A stretch of DNA of 39,868 nucleotides, from NCBI GenBank assembly GCA_012800795.1, contig JAAZIQ010000001.1, forward strand, positions 1-39,868. The letters run 5' to 3'. The translations under genes and the position numbers were made by a program. Below, one piece after another: positions 7,678-14,730 of the stretch; the stretch's first letter is position 1, and the number at the start of each line of letters is the position of its first letter. Under the pieces are notes generated by a model. The model did no database searches. It had not been told where the DNA came from and saw only the letters and a program-made list of their open reading frames with translations. The DNA is from Bacillota bacterium. GTDB taxonomy: Bacteria > Bacillota > Dethiobacteria > Dethiobacterales > Dethiobacteraceae.

Positions 7678-8712
7678 TTATAAAATTTTTTTCAAGCGAG
7701 GCGTATCGGTAATGCCGGGAATGCGACCCCTTTTGGCTACCGGCTGGCCCTCGACTTCCTTAATGTCCATGGTCATGTCAATTGCCGGCGCGCGTGAAAT
7801 AAAAGATCCTATACCAAATGAATCAATACCGGCTTCTGACAATGCCGGTAGGCGAGTTTCATCAATACCGCCGGAGGCAAAAAGTTTTACATGAGAGAAA
7901 CCTGCTTGATCCAATCTAGCCCGTATTTCGCGTACTAAGCCCGGAGTTACACCGCCACGTTCTCCAGGTGTATCTAAGCGAATCCCATGTAAATTTTCAC
8001 GTAGTGCCTTTGCCAAACGCAGTGCTTCCTCTGCCTCATCTTTAAAAGTGTCAACCAAAATAATACGTGGATCTTCAGGCGGCATTATTTCATGATAATA
8101 CTCAGCTACCTTTAAAGTATCCCCAATAATTAACATTACAGCATGAGGAACGGTACCCATGGGCTCCTGTCCTGCCAGTTTAGCTCCTAAAATACAGCTG
8201 CAGCCGTCGACACCGCCAACAATTGCCGCCCTTTCCATCACAGGGGCAATGGCAGGATGAACATGCCGTGCACCAAAGCATATAACCTTCTTGTCACCCG
8301 CCAGCTCCTTACAGCGTCTGGCGGCAGTTGCCCATCCGCTGGAGCTGGCCAAAATTCCCAGGATAGCCGTTTCATACACGCCAAACTCACTATAACGTCC
8401 TTTGATGCGCAGAACAACTTCCTTCCGCGCAAATTTTTCTCCTTCCTGCAGTCCCCAGACTTGCACGTCTTTATTTTTGAGCAGGTTAATTGTTTCCTCG
8501 ACACCGCACAGTACACCTTCTCCATTGGCGAAAATTTCTGCAGTTACTTCAGTGTCGTATTTTCCGGCAGCCTTTAATATTTCTAAAGTACGAATAAAAT
8601 AAATGTCTGTGGTTGCCCCTGCCACAATTTCATCCTGATTGGCAGAATATAAAATACGATCTTTTTGAACATTGAACTGTTTGACATCTGCTAAATTGCG
8701 TAACTCGTTCAC
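7678..8712 (-). CDS. Nicotinate phosphoribosyltransferase
   Basis: NAPRT makes nicotinate mononucleotide from nicotinate and PRPP in NAD salvage. At 344 residues it belongs to the short archaeal/clostridial type. Recognisable segments are the GATTDIYFIRTLEIL substrate region (about 32-46), SSGWATAARRCK, CFGARHVHPAIAPVMERA, TVPHAVML, the phosphate-binding VDTFKDE and the barrel-end FASGGIDE...GIDSFGIGS. The GTG start at 8712 has GGAGGGG upstream. The gene is first in an operon with the histidine kinase, and a sigma-H-type promoter lies about 80 nt upstream. Why NAD salvage should be coupled to a sensor kinase is not evident from the sequence. Confidence 0.92.
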   Translation of the reverse strand: MNELRNLADVKQFNVQKDRILYSANQDEIVAGATTDIYFIRTLEILKAAGKYDTEVTAEIFANGEGVLCGVEETINLLKNKDVQVWGLQEGEKFARKEVVLRIKGRYSEFGVYETAILGILASSSGWATAARRCKELAGDKKVICFGARHVHPAIAPVMERAAIVGGVDGCSCILGAKLAGQEPMGTVPHAVMLIIGDTLKVAEYYHEIMPPEDPRIILVDTFKDEAEEALRLAKALRENLHGIRLDTPGERGGVTPGLVREIRARLDQAGFSHVKLFASGGIDETRLPALSEAGIDSFGIGSFISRAPAIDMTMDIKEVEGQPVAKRGRIPGITDTPRLKKIL

Positions 8713-8759
8713 TATTTTCCCCTCCAGCTATGCTGCTCATTAATATTTTACCCAAGTCA

Positions 8760-8776
8760 GATAAGTTAATCTTATC
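8760..8776. promoter_or_regulatory. Palindrome GATAAG-N5-CTTATC in the NAPRT leader
   Basis: A perfect 6-bp-arm palindrome (GATAAGTTAATCTTATC) lies just downstream of the predicted sigma-H start site and upstream of the NAPRT gene. It could be an operator or a short RNA hairpin. I do not recognise it as a NiaR or NrtR site. Confidence 0.3.
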
Positions 8777-8790
8777 ACCAATTCGTTTAT

Positions 8791-8819
8791 CTATTCCACA
8801 TTAGGCTGAAAATTCCTTT
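8791..8819 (-). promoter_or_regulatory. Sigma-H-type promoter of the NAPRT-kinase operon
   Basis: Minus strand: -35 AAAGGAATT (8811-8819) matches RNAGGAWWW fully, the spacer is 11 nt, and -10 GTGGAATAG (8791-8799) matches RNNGAATWW except the last base. The start site would be near 8784. In B. subtilis kinA is sigma-H dependent, so this fits a sporulation kinase. Confidence 0.7.
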
Positions 8820-8872
8820 TTTCAGAAACTATTTCCCTAAAATACTTTTCCCTATTAACTGTTAAAAAAAGA

Positions 8873-8902
8873 CAAAAAATGCGTACCGGTTGCCCGGTAC
8901 GC
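8873..8902 (-). terminator. SASP gene terminator
   Basis: GCGTACCGG/CCGGTACGC (8881-8889/8894-8902), a 9-bp perfect stem with a 4-nt loop, is followed on the minus strand by TTTTTT. Confidence 0.88.
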
Positions 8903-8908
8903 CAAACC

Positions 8909-9088
8909 CTACCGTCCGTTCATTAGAGCTCTTTCAGCGCGTTCAATAGCCAGCTTTACCAAGTTGCCACAATCGCGGGAAGACACACTGCCCCAGCCTT
9001 CGGAACGCACCACATCGGCTACACCCAATTCTTCGGCCAATTCTTCCTTTAACGCTTCAGACATAATCCTGTTACGTCTAGGACTCAT
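8909..9088 (-). CDS. sspF: Small acid-soluble spore protein, SspF type
   Basis: A 59-residue protein beginning MSPRRNRIMSEALKEELAEELG, with GWGSVSSRDCGNLVKLAIERAE near the C-terminus. This is the alpha/beta SASP pattern in the SspF version (B. subtilis SspF has a similar RRRGVMS start and WGEIRARDAGNMVKRAIE core). SASPs coat spore DNA and protect it. The usual GPR cleavage motif of SspA/B is not obvious, as in SspF. The ATG at 9088 is chosen because AAAGGAG lies 8 nt upstream; a GTG three codons earlier would overlap that site. The position between ispE and veg matches Bacillus synteny. I could not read a confident sigma-G promoter upstream. Confidence 0.9.
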   Translation of the reverse strand: MSPRRNRIMSEALKEELAEELGVADVVRSEGWGSVSSRDCGNLVKLAIERAERALMNGR

Positions 9089-9239
9089 TAGCCACACTCC
9101 TTTTTTGAACTAATGGATAGGGCTCTAAAAATATTGTTCCTCATTTAAACTGCAATATAGCTGGCAATATCTTAGTTATACTTTAATTTTTTCTTTACTT
9201 TTATTTATTATTAGTTAAAGAGCAAAAGTTTATTTTTTT

Positions 9240-9248
9240 CATAGTATA
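9240..9248 (+). promoter_or_regulatory. Possible sigma-K-like -10 for the L,D-transpeptidase gene
   Basis: CATAGTATA fits the sigma-K -10 pattern CATANNNTA. No AC at 16-17 nt upstream was found, so this is a partial match only. Confidence 0.3.
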
Positions 9249-9278
9249 ACAGTAGACAAAATCCTTTTGGAGGCTGCA

Positions 9279-9803
9279 ATGACACGCATTGAAATTAACA
9301 GAAAAATGAAAAAGCTAAATTTTTATTTGCAGGGGCAGCTTTATAAAACTTACCCCATAGCCATTGGCAAACCAGAAACACCTACACCCCTTGGCGAGTT
9401 TGCAATTTATGAAAAAAATCCGCGGCCGCACCCTAGTCTAGGAACCCGCTGGATGGCATTTACCTACCAGAGGCATGGCATACACGGAACCTTTAATCCC
9501 TGGACCATTAATACCGCCGCCACTGCCGGCTGCGTGCGCATGTACAATGAAGATGTGGAAGAGATTTACCCGCTTACACCAATTGGTACACCGGTTATTA
9601 TTTACGACCGAGAAGAAAAGATAAAAATACCCGAGCATGCCGACAAAGAAATCTATTTTGTCCGGCCGGGAGATACAGTAGAAAAAATTGCCAAGCGCTT
9701 TCGGATCACGCCCCAGGAATTAATCGAATTTAATAAGATAAAATACCCCAGCTATTTACACCCGGGAAAAATGCTGCTAATCCCTAAATATAAAAGGAGC
9801 TGA
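9279..9803 (+). CDS. L,D-transpeptidase (YkuD domain) with C-terminal LysM
   Basis: A 174-residue protein: an N-terminal YkuD catalytic domain (about 1-115) followed by one LysM (about 125-170, YFVRPGDTVEKIAKRF...LLIPKYK). The catalytic signature HGTFNPWTINTAATAGCVRM has the His-Gly and the nucleophilic Cys, with TAGC instead of the usual SHGC. Such enzymes form 3-3 peptidoglycan cross-links. There is no signal peptide, as in B. subtilis YkuD, a spore-associated enzyme. The ATG at 9279 follows GGAGG; an upstream TTG overlaps that site and is rejected. It is a plus-strand gene among minus-strand genes. A sigma-E/K-like -10 (CATAGTATA, 9240-9248) lies upstream but its -35 is weak, so mother-cell expression is only suggested. 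Confidence 0.9.
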   Translation: MTRIEINRKMKKLNFYLQGQLYKTYPIAIGKPETPTPLGEFAIYEKNPRPHPSLGTRWMAFTYQRHGIHGTFNPWTINTAATAGCVRMYNEDVEEIYPLTPIGTPVIIYDREEKIKIPEHADKEIYFVRPGDTVEKIAKRFRITPQELIEFNKIKYPSYLHPGKMLLIPKYKRS

Positions 9804-9828
9804 ACTCAAAAGATCAGCTCCTTTCTTT
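9793..9828. terminator. Bidirectional terminator between convergent genes
   Basis: An 11-bp stem AAAGGAGCTGA (9793-9803)/TCAGCTCCTTT (9814-9824) has T-rich tails on both strands. It serves the L,D-transpeptidase (plus) and the CAP protein (minus); the stem overlaps the L,D-transpeptidase stop codon. Confidence 0.88.
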
Positions 9829-9829
9829 A

Positions 9830-10657
9830 TTAGCGTCCAATAAACATTTGCGTAAACATCATGCCGTAGGGTCCGCCGCTAACGGCGCCAATGCCAATAT
9901 GGGTATATCTGCTGTTAAGTATATTGGCGCGATGACCCGGTGAATTCATCAAGCCGCTATGCGCACGTTCCACTGTAGGTGCACCTGCCAAATTCTCGCC
10001 GGCGATTCTATATGAAATTCCGGCCGCTTTCATCATGTCAAACGGGGAACCATAAGTTGGTGATTGGTGTGAGAAGTAATTTAAATTGATCATGTCCTGA
10101 CTCTTTAAGCGGGCCAGCTTAACCAACTCTAAATCTACCTGCAAAGGATGTAAACCTAGTTTTGCCCTCTCTGCATTAACTAAATCCAGCATTTTTTGTT
10201 CTGCTTGATTTAAATCTGTGATTGGTTTTGGCTCCGGCTTTGGCTCAGGCTTTGGCTCCGGCTTTGGCTCAGGCTTTGGCTCAGGCTTTGGCTCCGGCTG
10301 CGGTTCCGGCTGTTCCGGGAAAAGTAATGAACATTTGATGGGAATTAATATCCATTGCCCATTTCTTAGTTTTAATTGTACAAATTTGCCATTGACCTTC
10401 GCTAATTCAGCAATACTGACTTGGAAATGTTGGCTTATTTTTGCTAAACTATCACCGTTATGTACACGATACACAACATAACGCAAGGGCATAATTATAC
10501 GCGTTACATCCAAATCAAAATCTTTGTGCCTATTATAGTTTTTTACCTGGCCGTAAGTGTAGCGGACTGTACGGGCTTCTGTTATAGAGGCAAGAGGAAA
10601 AAGGAGAATTAACAACATTAGCGTAACAAGCAATAAATTTGTCCATCTCTTGCTCAA
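9830..10657 (-). CDS. Secreted LysM-CAP (SCP/YkwD-like) protein
   Basis: A 275-residue exported protein. The TTG start at 10657 (MSKRWTNLL) is chosen because AAAGGAGTG lies 6 nt upstream and it places a signal peptide, a hydrophobic stretch ending near ITEA, at the N-terminus. Next come a LysM (YRVHNGDSLAKISQHF...WILIPIK), a Pro-Glu-Pro-Lys linker of about 30 residues, and a CAP domain (about 150-275) with ERAKLGLHPL, YFSHQSP, GENLAG, HRANILNSRYTHIGIGA. LysM probably anchors it to peptidoglycan or the spore cortex. Bacterial CAP proteins of this YkwD type often occur in spore formers; their biochemical activity is unsettled. It has its own likely sigma-A promoter and a terminator shared with the convergent neighbour. 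Confidence 0.92.
   Translation of the reverse strand: MSKRWTNLLLVTLMLLILLFPLASITEARTVRYTYGQVKNYNRHKDFDLDVTRIIMPLRYVVYRVHNGDSLAKISQHFQVSIAELAKVNGKFVQLKLRNGQWILIPIKCSLLFPEQPEPQPEPKPEPKPEPKPEPKPEPKPEPKPITDLNQAEQKMLDLVNAERAKLGLHPLQVDLELVKLARLKSQDMINLNYFSHQSPTYGSPFDMMKAAGISYRIAGENLAGAPTVERAHSGLMNSPGHRANILNSRYTHIGIGAVSGGPYGMMFTQMFIGR
10227..10310 (-). repeat. 12-bp tandem repeat encoding a KPEP linker
   Basis: Six near-identical 12-bp units (TTTGGCTCMGGC on the plus strand) plus a degenerate seventh lie inside the LysM-CAP gene. They alternate TCC/TCA at one position and encode Lys-Pro-Glu-Pro. In-frame unit number could change by slippage. Confidence 0.9.
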
Positions 10658-10708
10658 ACAAATCACTCCTTTAACATTTGTTAATATTGTTAAAATATCT
10701 TCACATTT

Positions 10709-10737
10709 ATTATAATTAATTGCCGCCCCCTGAGCAA
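10709..10737 (-). promoter_or_regulatory. Sigma-A-like promoter of the LysM-CAP gene
   Basis: Minus strand: TTGCTC (10732-10737), 17-nt spacer, TATAAT (10709-10714). The -10 is perfect and the -35 weak. Confidence 0.5.
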
Positions 10738-10772
10738 AAAGCAAACGGCTTCGTTAAAAGTTATGCAGTCAA

Positions 10773-10812
10773 AATAGCAAAAAAAGAGTTGGCTAAACGC
10801 CAACTCTTTTTT
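10773..10812 (-). terminator. Terminator after the 521-residue SPOCS gene
   Basis: A stem AAAAAAGAGTTGGC/GCCAACTCTTTTTT (10780-10793/10799-10812) with a 5-nt loop has T-runs on both sides. It acts on the minus strand after the SPOCS-LysM gene. Confidence 0.85.
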
Positions 10813-10845
10813 AAATAGAGCACACTGGTAAAAAAGTCCTTTATT

Positions 10846-12411
10846 TTAATACGGAATAATTAACTTTTGGCCCGGATAAATCAAATCAGGATTCTTTAAG
10901 TTATTGGCGGCAATAATGGCTTCCATGGAAACACCAAACATATTGGCGATCTTCCAAACACTATCCCCAGAGCGTACAATATAAATCCTCGGAGGCTTAA
11001 CGGGCTTGACAGGCTGTGGATGATCCGGTTTCGGCCATGGCTTGCTAGGCGGTAAAGGATCCTTTTTGAAAAAGCTAACAACCTTTACACGTATTTCGAT
11101 AATCGCTGCCTGCTGTGCAGTTACCCCATCCGAATTCACTCTGACACGGACATATTCTACACGGGCATCCACATGCGCCCGCATGCCCGGTGCCGCTCCC
11201 GGCACATCAACAAAATGAACAAATTTTTCATTTACTTCATGAACAAAAACAGTTCCGGAATGTGCCTCTACCGCAAATAATTCTTTATGCAGAATACCAC
11301 GCACAATAACTTTATTATGAATTATTTCATACTGCAGATGGCGAACACGCGCCGCCACAGGTTCACGCACAAATTTAACCGGACGCTTAAAGAATATTTC
11401 CGCTTCAATCAGTGTTTGTGATGATCCTGTACCCACCACTTCTTCCAGTTTAAATTTATGATGCGATTGATGAAGCGGTTGAAAGTGATGATCAGTCAGG
11501 AACAAATCACCTTCCAAACTGCGCGCAGATGAATCAAACTTTTCTATAGCTTTTAAAGTCCCCTTAAGACACAGGAGCCCTCGCAGTACAACTTTATTAT
11601 CTTTTTCAGCTACACAGTATAAAATTTCTGCTTCCCCGACAACGACAACTTCCAAACCTGTTTTGGCTTCATCATGCTCAAAATATTGTTTAAGAGGAAA
11701 AACAAAAAGCTCTTTTTGCATTTTCCCGTCAGGACGCTGATAAAAAACGGAAGCAACTACATCTCCTTCGACTTTAATCCAACCGCACATGGAGGTTGCC
11801 TTTTCATTAATAAAGTCAGCCTCCGCACTAATTTTTCCTTGCGCTGTTTCACTTAGGCTAACGGGAAGTGTCAAATCAAGATCATGCTTAAAATGAGCAC
11901 GAATGGTTTCCACTGCAGTACTTTTGCGGGTATCTTCTGTCAGGGCTGCCGCTGGCGCCTTTGTCGTTATTAAAACTTCACTTTTACTAATACTATAATT
12001 CAGCTTAATTAGGCATTCTCCGCGTAATTTAGTCATTGGCCGTTCTGCTGAAGACAGCGGTTCCGCCTGCCAGCTGCCGACAAAATTTACATCAGCCTCC
12101 ATTTGTACTTCAAGCCCCGGCTGGCTTTCTGCCACAGCCAACATGCGCGAAAAAGAATGAATTGTGCTTGCTTTCTCCACCAATGCTGTTTCTTTAACAA
12201 CATAGTAAGTATCCTGCTGTAGTACGATCTTGACAAATACCTCGCCCTCTAAAGCCTTGGCTTCCACTTCCGCCACCGTTATTTCCGGCTCCTTAAATTG
12301 TTCTACTTCCCCTGGCAAAGTAATTGTTAAAGGTACTGTCAACTCTGCTGTTTCATCAGCTTGAACTAAAGCAACCGTTCTTCTTACCTCTTGGACAGTC
12401 TCATTCGTCAA
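10846..12411 (-). CDS. SPOCS (DUF3794) and LysM spore-coat morphogenesis protein, SipL-like
   Basis: A 521-residue protein with repeated SPOCS-type segments; the best conserved is about 360-455, with VIVRGILHKELFAVEA and VHFVDVPGAAPGMRAHVDARVEYV. A Pro-rich linker (PPSKPWPKPDHPQPVKPVKPP) leads to a C-terminal LysM (YIVRSGDSVWKIANMF...PGQKLIIPY). The size and C-terminal LysM resemble C. difficile SipL, which binds SpoIVA and acts like Bacillus SpoVID in coat assembly; that equivalence is inference. The TTG at 12411 is preferred as start because GGGAGGGG lies 5 nt upstream; an in-frame TTG ten codons earlier lacks such a site. The gene has its own terminator and a possible sigma-E-like promoter. 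Confidence 0.82.
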   Translation of the reverse strand: MTNETVQEVRRTVALVQADETAELTVPLTITLPGEVEQFKEPEITVAEVEAKALEGEVFVKIVLQQDTYYVVKETALVEKASTIHSFSRMLAVAESQPGLEVQMEADVNFVGSWQAEPLSSAERPMTKLRGECLIKLNYSISKSEVLITTKAPAAALTEDTRKSTAVETIRAHFKHDLDLTLPVSLSETAQGKISAEADFINEKATSMCGWIKVEGDVVASVFYQRPDGKMQKELFVFPLKQYFEHDEAKTGLEVVVVGEAEILYCVAEKDNKVVLRGLLCLKGTLKAIEKFDSSARSLEGDLFLTDHHFQPLHQSHHKFKLEEVVGTGSSQTLIEAEIFFKRPVKFVREPVAARVRHLQYEIIHNKVIVRGILHKELFAVEAHSGTVFVHEVNEKFVHFVDVPGAAPGMRAHVDARVEYVRVRVNSDGVTAQQAAIIEIRVKVVSFFKKDPLPPSKPWPKPDHPQPVKPVKPPRIYIVRSGDSVWKIANMFGVSMEAIIAANNLKNPDLIYPGQKLIIPY

Positions 12412-12429
12412 TTCTACCCCTCCCGCTTC

Positions 12430-12457
12430 ATCATATGCCAACAGGGAAAAAATATTG
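12430..12457 (-). promoter_or_regulatory. Possible sigma-E-type promoter of the 521-residue SPOCS gene
   Basis: Minus strand: -35 CAATATT (12451-12457; consensus KMATATT, 6 of 7), spacer 13, -10 CATATGAT (12430-12437; consensus CATACAMT, 6 of 8). The start site would fall close to the ribosome site, which lowers confidence. Confidence 0.42.
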
Positions 12458-12473
12458 ACACTAAGCTAACCAG

Positions 12474-12513
12474 CAAAAAAATCGCAATCCCCAGATCATC
12501 TGAGAATTGCGAT
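12474..12513 (-). terminator. Terminator after the 532-residue SPOCS gene
   Basis: ATCGCAAT (12481-12488) pairs with ATTGCGAT (12506-12513), with an inner CAGA/TCTG stem, followed on the minus strand by a T-run. The upstream half of the neighbouring gene's promoter region lies next to it. Confidence 0.8.
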
Positions 12514-12540
12514 CAGTAAGCTTATATTGACCAAACAAAT

Positions 12541-14139
12541 TTATCGACGTGGGATAAAAATTTGCTGCCCAGGGAAAATCTTGTTGGGGTCAGTAATCTG
12601 CGGGTTGGCTGCCTTTATAGCTTCTAAAGATACTTGGAAACGCTGAGCAATTTTAAAGAGTGTATCTCCCGGCTGTACAATATAAATGGTAACTGAAGGG
12701 GTGGGACCTACATCGCAGGCAACCACCACTTCTAATTGTACATGTTCAGTAACTTTAACAAATATTTCAATTACTGTGGTCTGACGCAGTTTGGTGGGGT
12801 CTTCATGATTAATATCAAAATCCGTAAACTCGACGCGCGGATAAACCTGCACAACATGGCCGGGCATCGCACCGGGGATGTCTACAAAAACTGTAAAATG
12901 CTCGCGGACTTCAAATTCCATTACTTCGGCTTTATCGCTGTCACGGACAAAAAAGACGTTCTTAACTAAATCTCCTTCGACGATAACTTTATCTTCTATT
13001 ACCCTGGTCTCTAAATTTTCAAAGCGGGTTTCGGGCGGTCCGGCAATCTTTTTCACAGCTGCCGGGGCAGTCAAGTTAGCCTGAATATTGTGTTGTTTTG
13101 AACCTTCCCCAATCACCTGGGAAACCTTAAGCAATTCTTTGCGTACACTGGCTCCTATAATATCGGTTACCACTTCAACTTGTACTGTTTCAGTAACTTT
13201 AGCAAACAAATCAATAATGGCTGTTTGCATTCCCCGGGTAGGATTCCTTTCGTCAATTTCCACATTCACAAATTCTACCCGCGGATGCAGCTGCACATTA
13301 GCCCCTGGGAAAGCTCCTGGAACATCTACAAAATGCGTGAATTTTTCATCCACTGAAACTTCATGTACAATATCGTCTTTAGCACCTACAAAAAAGATTT
13401 GCTTATGCAGAACACCTTCAACAATGACCTTGTTTTCAATTACTCTGGTCATTATGTCTCTAACTTGTGCATCAATGTTTTTAATTTTACGGGCGGGGCG
13501 GTCGAAATCTACTTCATTTTTAATAGAAACCTGCGCAGCGTTTTCACCAATGACACTCTCAACCTTTAAAAGTTCGGTGATGACATTATTTCTGTCAACA
13601 CCCTTAACATCCACCACCACATCAAGCTGGATAGACTCGGTGACCTTGGCAAATATCTCCAGCACAACGGTTTGGCGGAAAAGAGAATCTACTTTGGGTT
13701 TGTGCTTCTTATGCTCTGTCTCAAACTCCTCTGCCGCCGTTAAATCTTCATCCCGATATTTCTTTACTTCCCGGATGAAATCGTGTCCGACAAATTCTAC
13801 CCGCGGATGTATCTGTACATTCATGCCCGGCATCGCACCCGGGACATCTACAAAATGTACAAACCGTTCATCAGCAACCGTAAATTCTTTTAATTTATCA
13901 GACTCATCATCGACAAAGAAAATCTGCTTATGAATTACCCCTTCTACAATAACTTTATTTTCAATGACACGGCCTTTAACATCACGCAGCGTAGTATCCA
14001 CTTCAGCGATTTTACGTACTCTTCCCGGCAGAGTGATTTCCCGCACAATTGAAGTCTGCGAAGCATTTTCGCCAACGACCTGTTCGACTTTTAACAGATC
14101 TGTAAGGCATTCCAGCGCCATAAATTCATCTTTGCCCAT
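12541..14139 (-). CDS. Triple SPOCS (DUF3794) and LysM sporulation protein
   Basis: A 532-residue protein made of three tandem SPOCS domains (about 10-165, 170-320, 325-470) and a C-terminal LysM (about 485-531, YIVQPGDTLFKIAQRFQVS...PGQQIFIPRR). Each repeat has the same landmarks: LLKVEQVVGENASQ-like entry, RVIENKVIVEGVIHKQIFFV, and FVHFVDVPGAMPGMNVQIHPRVEF. The family is tied to spore coat or cortex assembly. The ATG at 14139 has AAAGGAGG 7 nt upstream. A strong sigma-E-type promoter precedes it, implying mother-cell expression. A second SPOCS-LysM gene follows downstream on the same strand but behind a terminator, so the two are likely regulated separately. Confidence 0.88.
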   Translation of the reverse strand: MGKDEFMALECLTDLLKVEQVVGENASQTSIVREITLPGRVRKIAEVDTTLRDVKGRVIENKVIVEGVIHKQIFFVDDESDKLKEFTVADERFVHFVDVPGAMPGMNVQIHPRVEFVGHDFIREVKKYRDEDLTAAEEFETEHKKHKPKVDSLFRQTVVLEIFAKVTESIQLDVVVDVKGVDRNNVITELLKVESVIGENAAQVSIKNEVDFDRPARKIKNIDAQVRDIMTRVIENKVIVEGVLHKQIFFVGAKDDIVHEVSVDEKFTHFVDVPGAFPGANVQLHPRVEFVNVEIDERNPTRGMQTAIIDLFAKVTETVQVEVVTDIIGASVRKELLKVSQVIGEGSKQHNIQANLTAPAAVKKIAGPPETRFENLETRVIEDKVIVEGDLVKNVFFVRDSDKAEVMEFEVREHFTVFVDIPGAMPGHVVQVYPRVEFTDFDINHEDPTKLRQTTVIEIFVKVTEHVQLEVVVACDVGPTPSVTIYIVQPGDTLFKIAQRFQVSLEAIKAANPQITDPNKIFPGQQIFIPRR

Positions 14140-14221
14140 CAATGTGCCTCCTTTCATCTGGTTTAATACACTATATGCAGAACAGTACCAGCCGGCCCCC
14201 TTCCGCGGCATTTTTCGATTA

Positions 14222-14250
14222 ATTATATGCCCACACTATAAAAAATGTGC
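14222..14250 (-). promoter_or_regulatory. Sigma-E-type promoter of the triple-SPOCS gene
   Basis: Minus strand: -35 GCACATT (14244-14250; 6 of 7 to KMATATT), spacer 14, -10 CATATAAT (14222-14229; 7 of 8 to CATACAMT). The 5' leader would be about 75 nt. Confidence 0.65.
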
Positions 14251-14315
14251 TTAATAGTCTCTTTCATATTTATGGCTTCAGTTTGGAAAATATGTGCTTT
14301 CAAAAGAGTATTTAG

Positions 14316-14342
14316 ACAAAAAAAACAGCCCTATGGGCTGTT
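14316..14342 (-). terminator. veg terminator
   Basis: AACAGCCC/GGGCTGTT (14324-14331/14335-14342) with a 3-nt loop, followed on the minus strand by eight T residues. It overlaps the veg stop codon. Confidence 0.9.
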
Positions 14343-14585
14343 ATCCCTCTGCACTAAGGTCAGTTCTACTGTTTCTGTTAACACGTCTGCATAAGAAAAT
14401 GACAGACGTTGGCGATAATTAGGCTCATCTACCCGTACTACAAAAATAGATGGATAGGTGTTTTCCAAAATACCAACTTTTTCAAGCGTCTTCCGGCGCC
14501 CGCGATGAGCACGTAAACGTATCTTCTGACCAACATGAGATTCCAGGCTTTCCCTGATTTGTGTAAGTGCATTCGTTGCTGCCAA
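14331..14585 (-). CDS. veg: Veg family protein
   Basis: An 84-residue protein matching the Veg family: RGRRKTLEKVGILENTYPSIFVVRV and SYADVLTETVEL correspond to B. subtilis Veg [25 protein letters not shown] and SYADILTETVEL. In Bacillus, Veg is highly expressed and influences biofilm formation and spore outgrowth. The TTG start at 14585 has GGGGTGA 6 nt upstream. It is monocistronic, behind two tandem sigma-A promoters and ahead of a strong terminator, consistent with very high expression. It sits between yabG and the SPOCS genes. Confidence 0.95.
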   Translation of the reverse strand: MAATNALTQIRESLESHVGQKIRLRAHRGRRKTLEKVGILENTYPSIFVVRVDEPNYRQRLSFSYADVLTETVELTLVQRDNSP

Positions 14586-14626
14586 ACGCCATCACCCCAG
14601 ACAATATTTACGAGTTCAACAATGCT

Positions 14627-14655
14627 AGTTTAACACATCTAATCACAATTGTCAA
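14627..14655 (-). promoter_or_regulatory. veg promoter P2 (proximal)
   Basis: Minus strand: TTGACA (14650-14655), 17-nt spacer, TAAACT (14627-14632). The start site would be near 14620, about 35 nt before the TTG start codon. Confidence 0.8.
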
Positions 14656-14667
14656 GGTAATTGTTTT

Positions 14668-14696
14668 ATTATATCAGCGCCCCTCATGTCTGTCAA
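14668..14696 (-). promoter_or_regulatory. veg promoter P1 (distal, full consensus)
   Basis: Minus strand: TTGACA (14691-14696), 17-nt spacer, TATAAT (14668-14673). This is an exact sigma-A consensus, 41 bp upstream of P2. Confidence 0.85.
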
Positions 14697-14730
14697 TAGC
14701 TATTTATAAAAGCTAGCCCGTAAAAATTGT

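Noticed and set aside
9098-9238. Sigma-G promoter for the SASP gene
   Set aside because: Only poor matches (for example GTATA spaced 16 nt from CTATATT) were found; not strong enough to list.
10227-10310. Regular repeats that might suggest a CRISPR array
   Set aside because: Units are contiguous 12-mers without spacers and encode an in-frame KPEP linker.
13088-13933. A 281-codon open frame on the plus strand, rich in Ser/Thr
   Set aside because: It is antisense to the triple-SPOCS gene, has no ribosome site and low-complexity composition; the repeats of the real gene keep the opposite frame open.
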